Below, in pieces: positions 5,508-5,561 of a stretch of DNA of 5,561 nucleotides. How positions within the stretch are numbered: position 1 is the stretch's first letter; every line of letters begins with the position of its first letter. Source of the stretch: Treponema sp. (GTDB lineage: Bacteria > Spirochaetota > Spirochaetia > Treponematales > Treponemataceae). The notes beneath the pieces are model-generated. The model worked only from the letters and a program-made list of their open reading frames with translations. It did not search any database and was not told where the DNA came from. The position numbers and the translations under genes are program-made. The stretch lies in NCBI GenBank assembly GCA_016297415.1, contig JAEDGQ010000105.1:1-5561 (forward strand), given 5' to 3'.

Positions 5508-5561
5508 CAGGGCAAACGCATTATAATATATTCCCTGCTAAAAATGGCTTCCAGTCGTGAA
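5508..5561 (-). mobile_element. Second, inverted MITE copy, cut by the window end
   Basis: The final 54 bases start with CAGGGCAAACG and are identical at all 54 positions to the reverse complement of 3437-3490 in copy 1, so this is the same element in the opposite orientation. If full length, it would end near 5632 outside the window, followed by a repeat of the flank CAGCTTTAAC (5498-5507). That flank differs from AAGCAGGACT at copy 1, which points to an independent insertion. It begins 19 bases after the dusB stop and may have displaced or replaced the dusB terminator. Confidence 0.9.

Noticed and set aside
4892..5521. 209-residue minus-strand open frame over dusB
   Set aside because: It is antisense to a gene with every Dus motif in order, is rich in Phe, Ser, Cys and Asn in a pattern typical of shadow frames, and has no ribosome-binding site or recognisable domain.
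3356..5561. Composite transposon carrying tatD and dusB
   Set aside because: Copy 1 has a complete target duplication around itself alone, and the inner flank of copy 2 is a different sequence, so two separate insertions explain the data better.

Overview
The window looks like chromosomal DNA from a low-to-moderate GC bacterium, most likely a spirochete close to the host-associated Treponema group. That placement is an inference from the protein set: a PSP1/YaaT protein with an acidic N-terminal extension, a YaaR-family protein, a small bactofilin and a membrane-anchored M23 peptidase in one operon. No rRNA or other phylogenetic marker is present. There are no RNA genes and no CRISPR array.

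Layout. Positions 1-304 hold no intact gene. They contain a decayed end of an IS3-family (IS150-like) insertion sequence on the minus strand, a hairpin plus T-run that could end the neighbouring operon, and a possible minus-strand promoter pointing off the left edge. Positions 305-3277 are a four-gene minus-strand operon, transcribed as M23 metallopeptidase, bactofilin, yaaR, yaaT. Its first three genes are packed with one base between stop and start (TAATATG at both junctions). Positions 3278-3614 are a divergent promoter region, split by a 125-bp miniature element. Positions 3615-4397 encode a TatD-family metal-dependent hydrolase on the plus strand, followed by a strong intrinsic terminator. 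Positions 4502-5488 encode a DusB-like tRNA-dihydrouridine synthase. A second, inverted copy of the miniature element starts 19 bases after dusB and runs off the right edge.

The most striking non-coding feature is the miniature element. Copy 1 (3366-3490) has perfect 11-bp terminal inverted repeats (CAGGGCAAACG) and a perfect 10-bp direct repeat (AAGCAGGACT) on both sides, which is the mark of transposition. Copy 2 (5508-5561, cut by the window end) matches copy 1 at all 54 visible bases in the opposite orientation. The CAGGG ends and 10-bp duplication suggest mobilisation by an ISAs1-family transposase. Copy 1 landed between two back-to-back -35 boxes, so it separates the M23-bactofilin promoter from the tatD promoter.

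How the genes may work together: the M23 peptidase and bactofilin are a recurrent cell-shape pair (cell-wall hydrolase plus cytoskeletal polymer). Their co-transcription with yaaR and yaaT, which are neighbours in Firmicutes too, ties a shape module to a conserved but poorly understood RNA/regulatory module. tatD and dusB are housekeeping nucleic-acid and tRNA genes, and the terminator between them suggests separate transcription.
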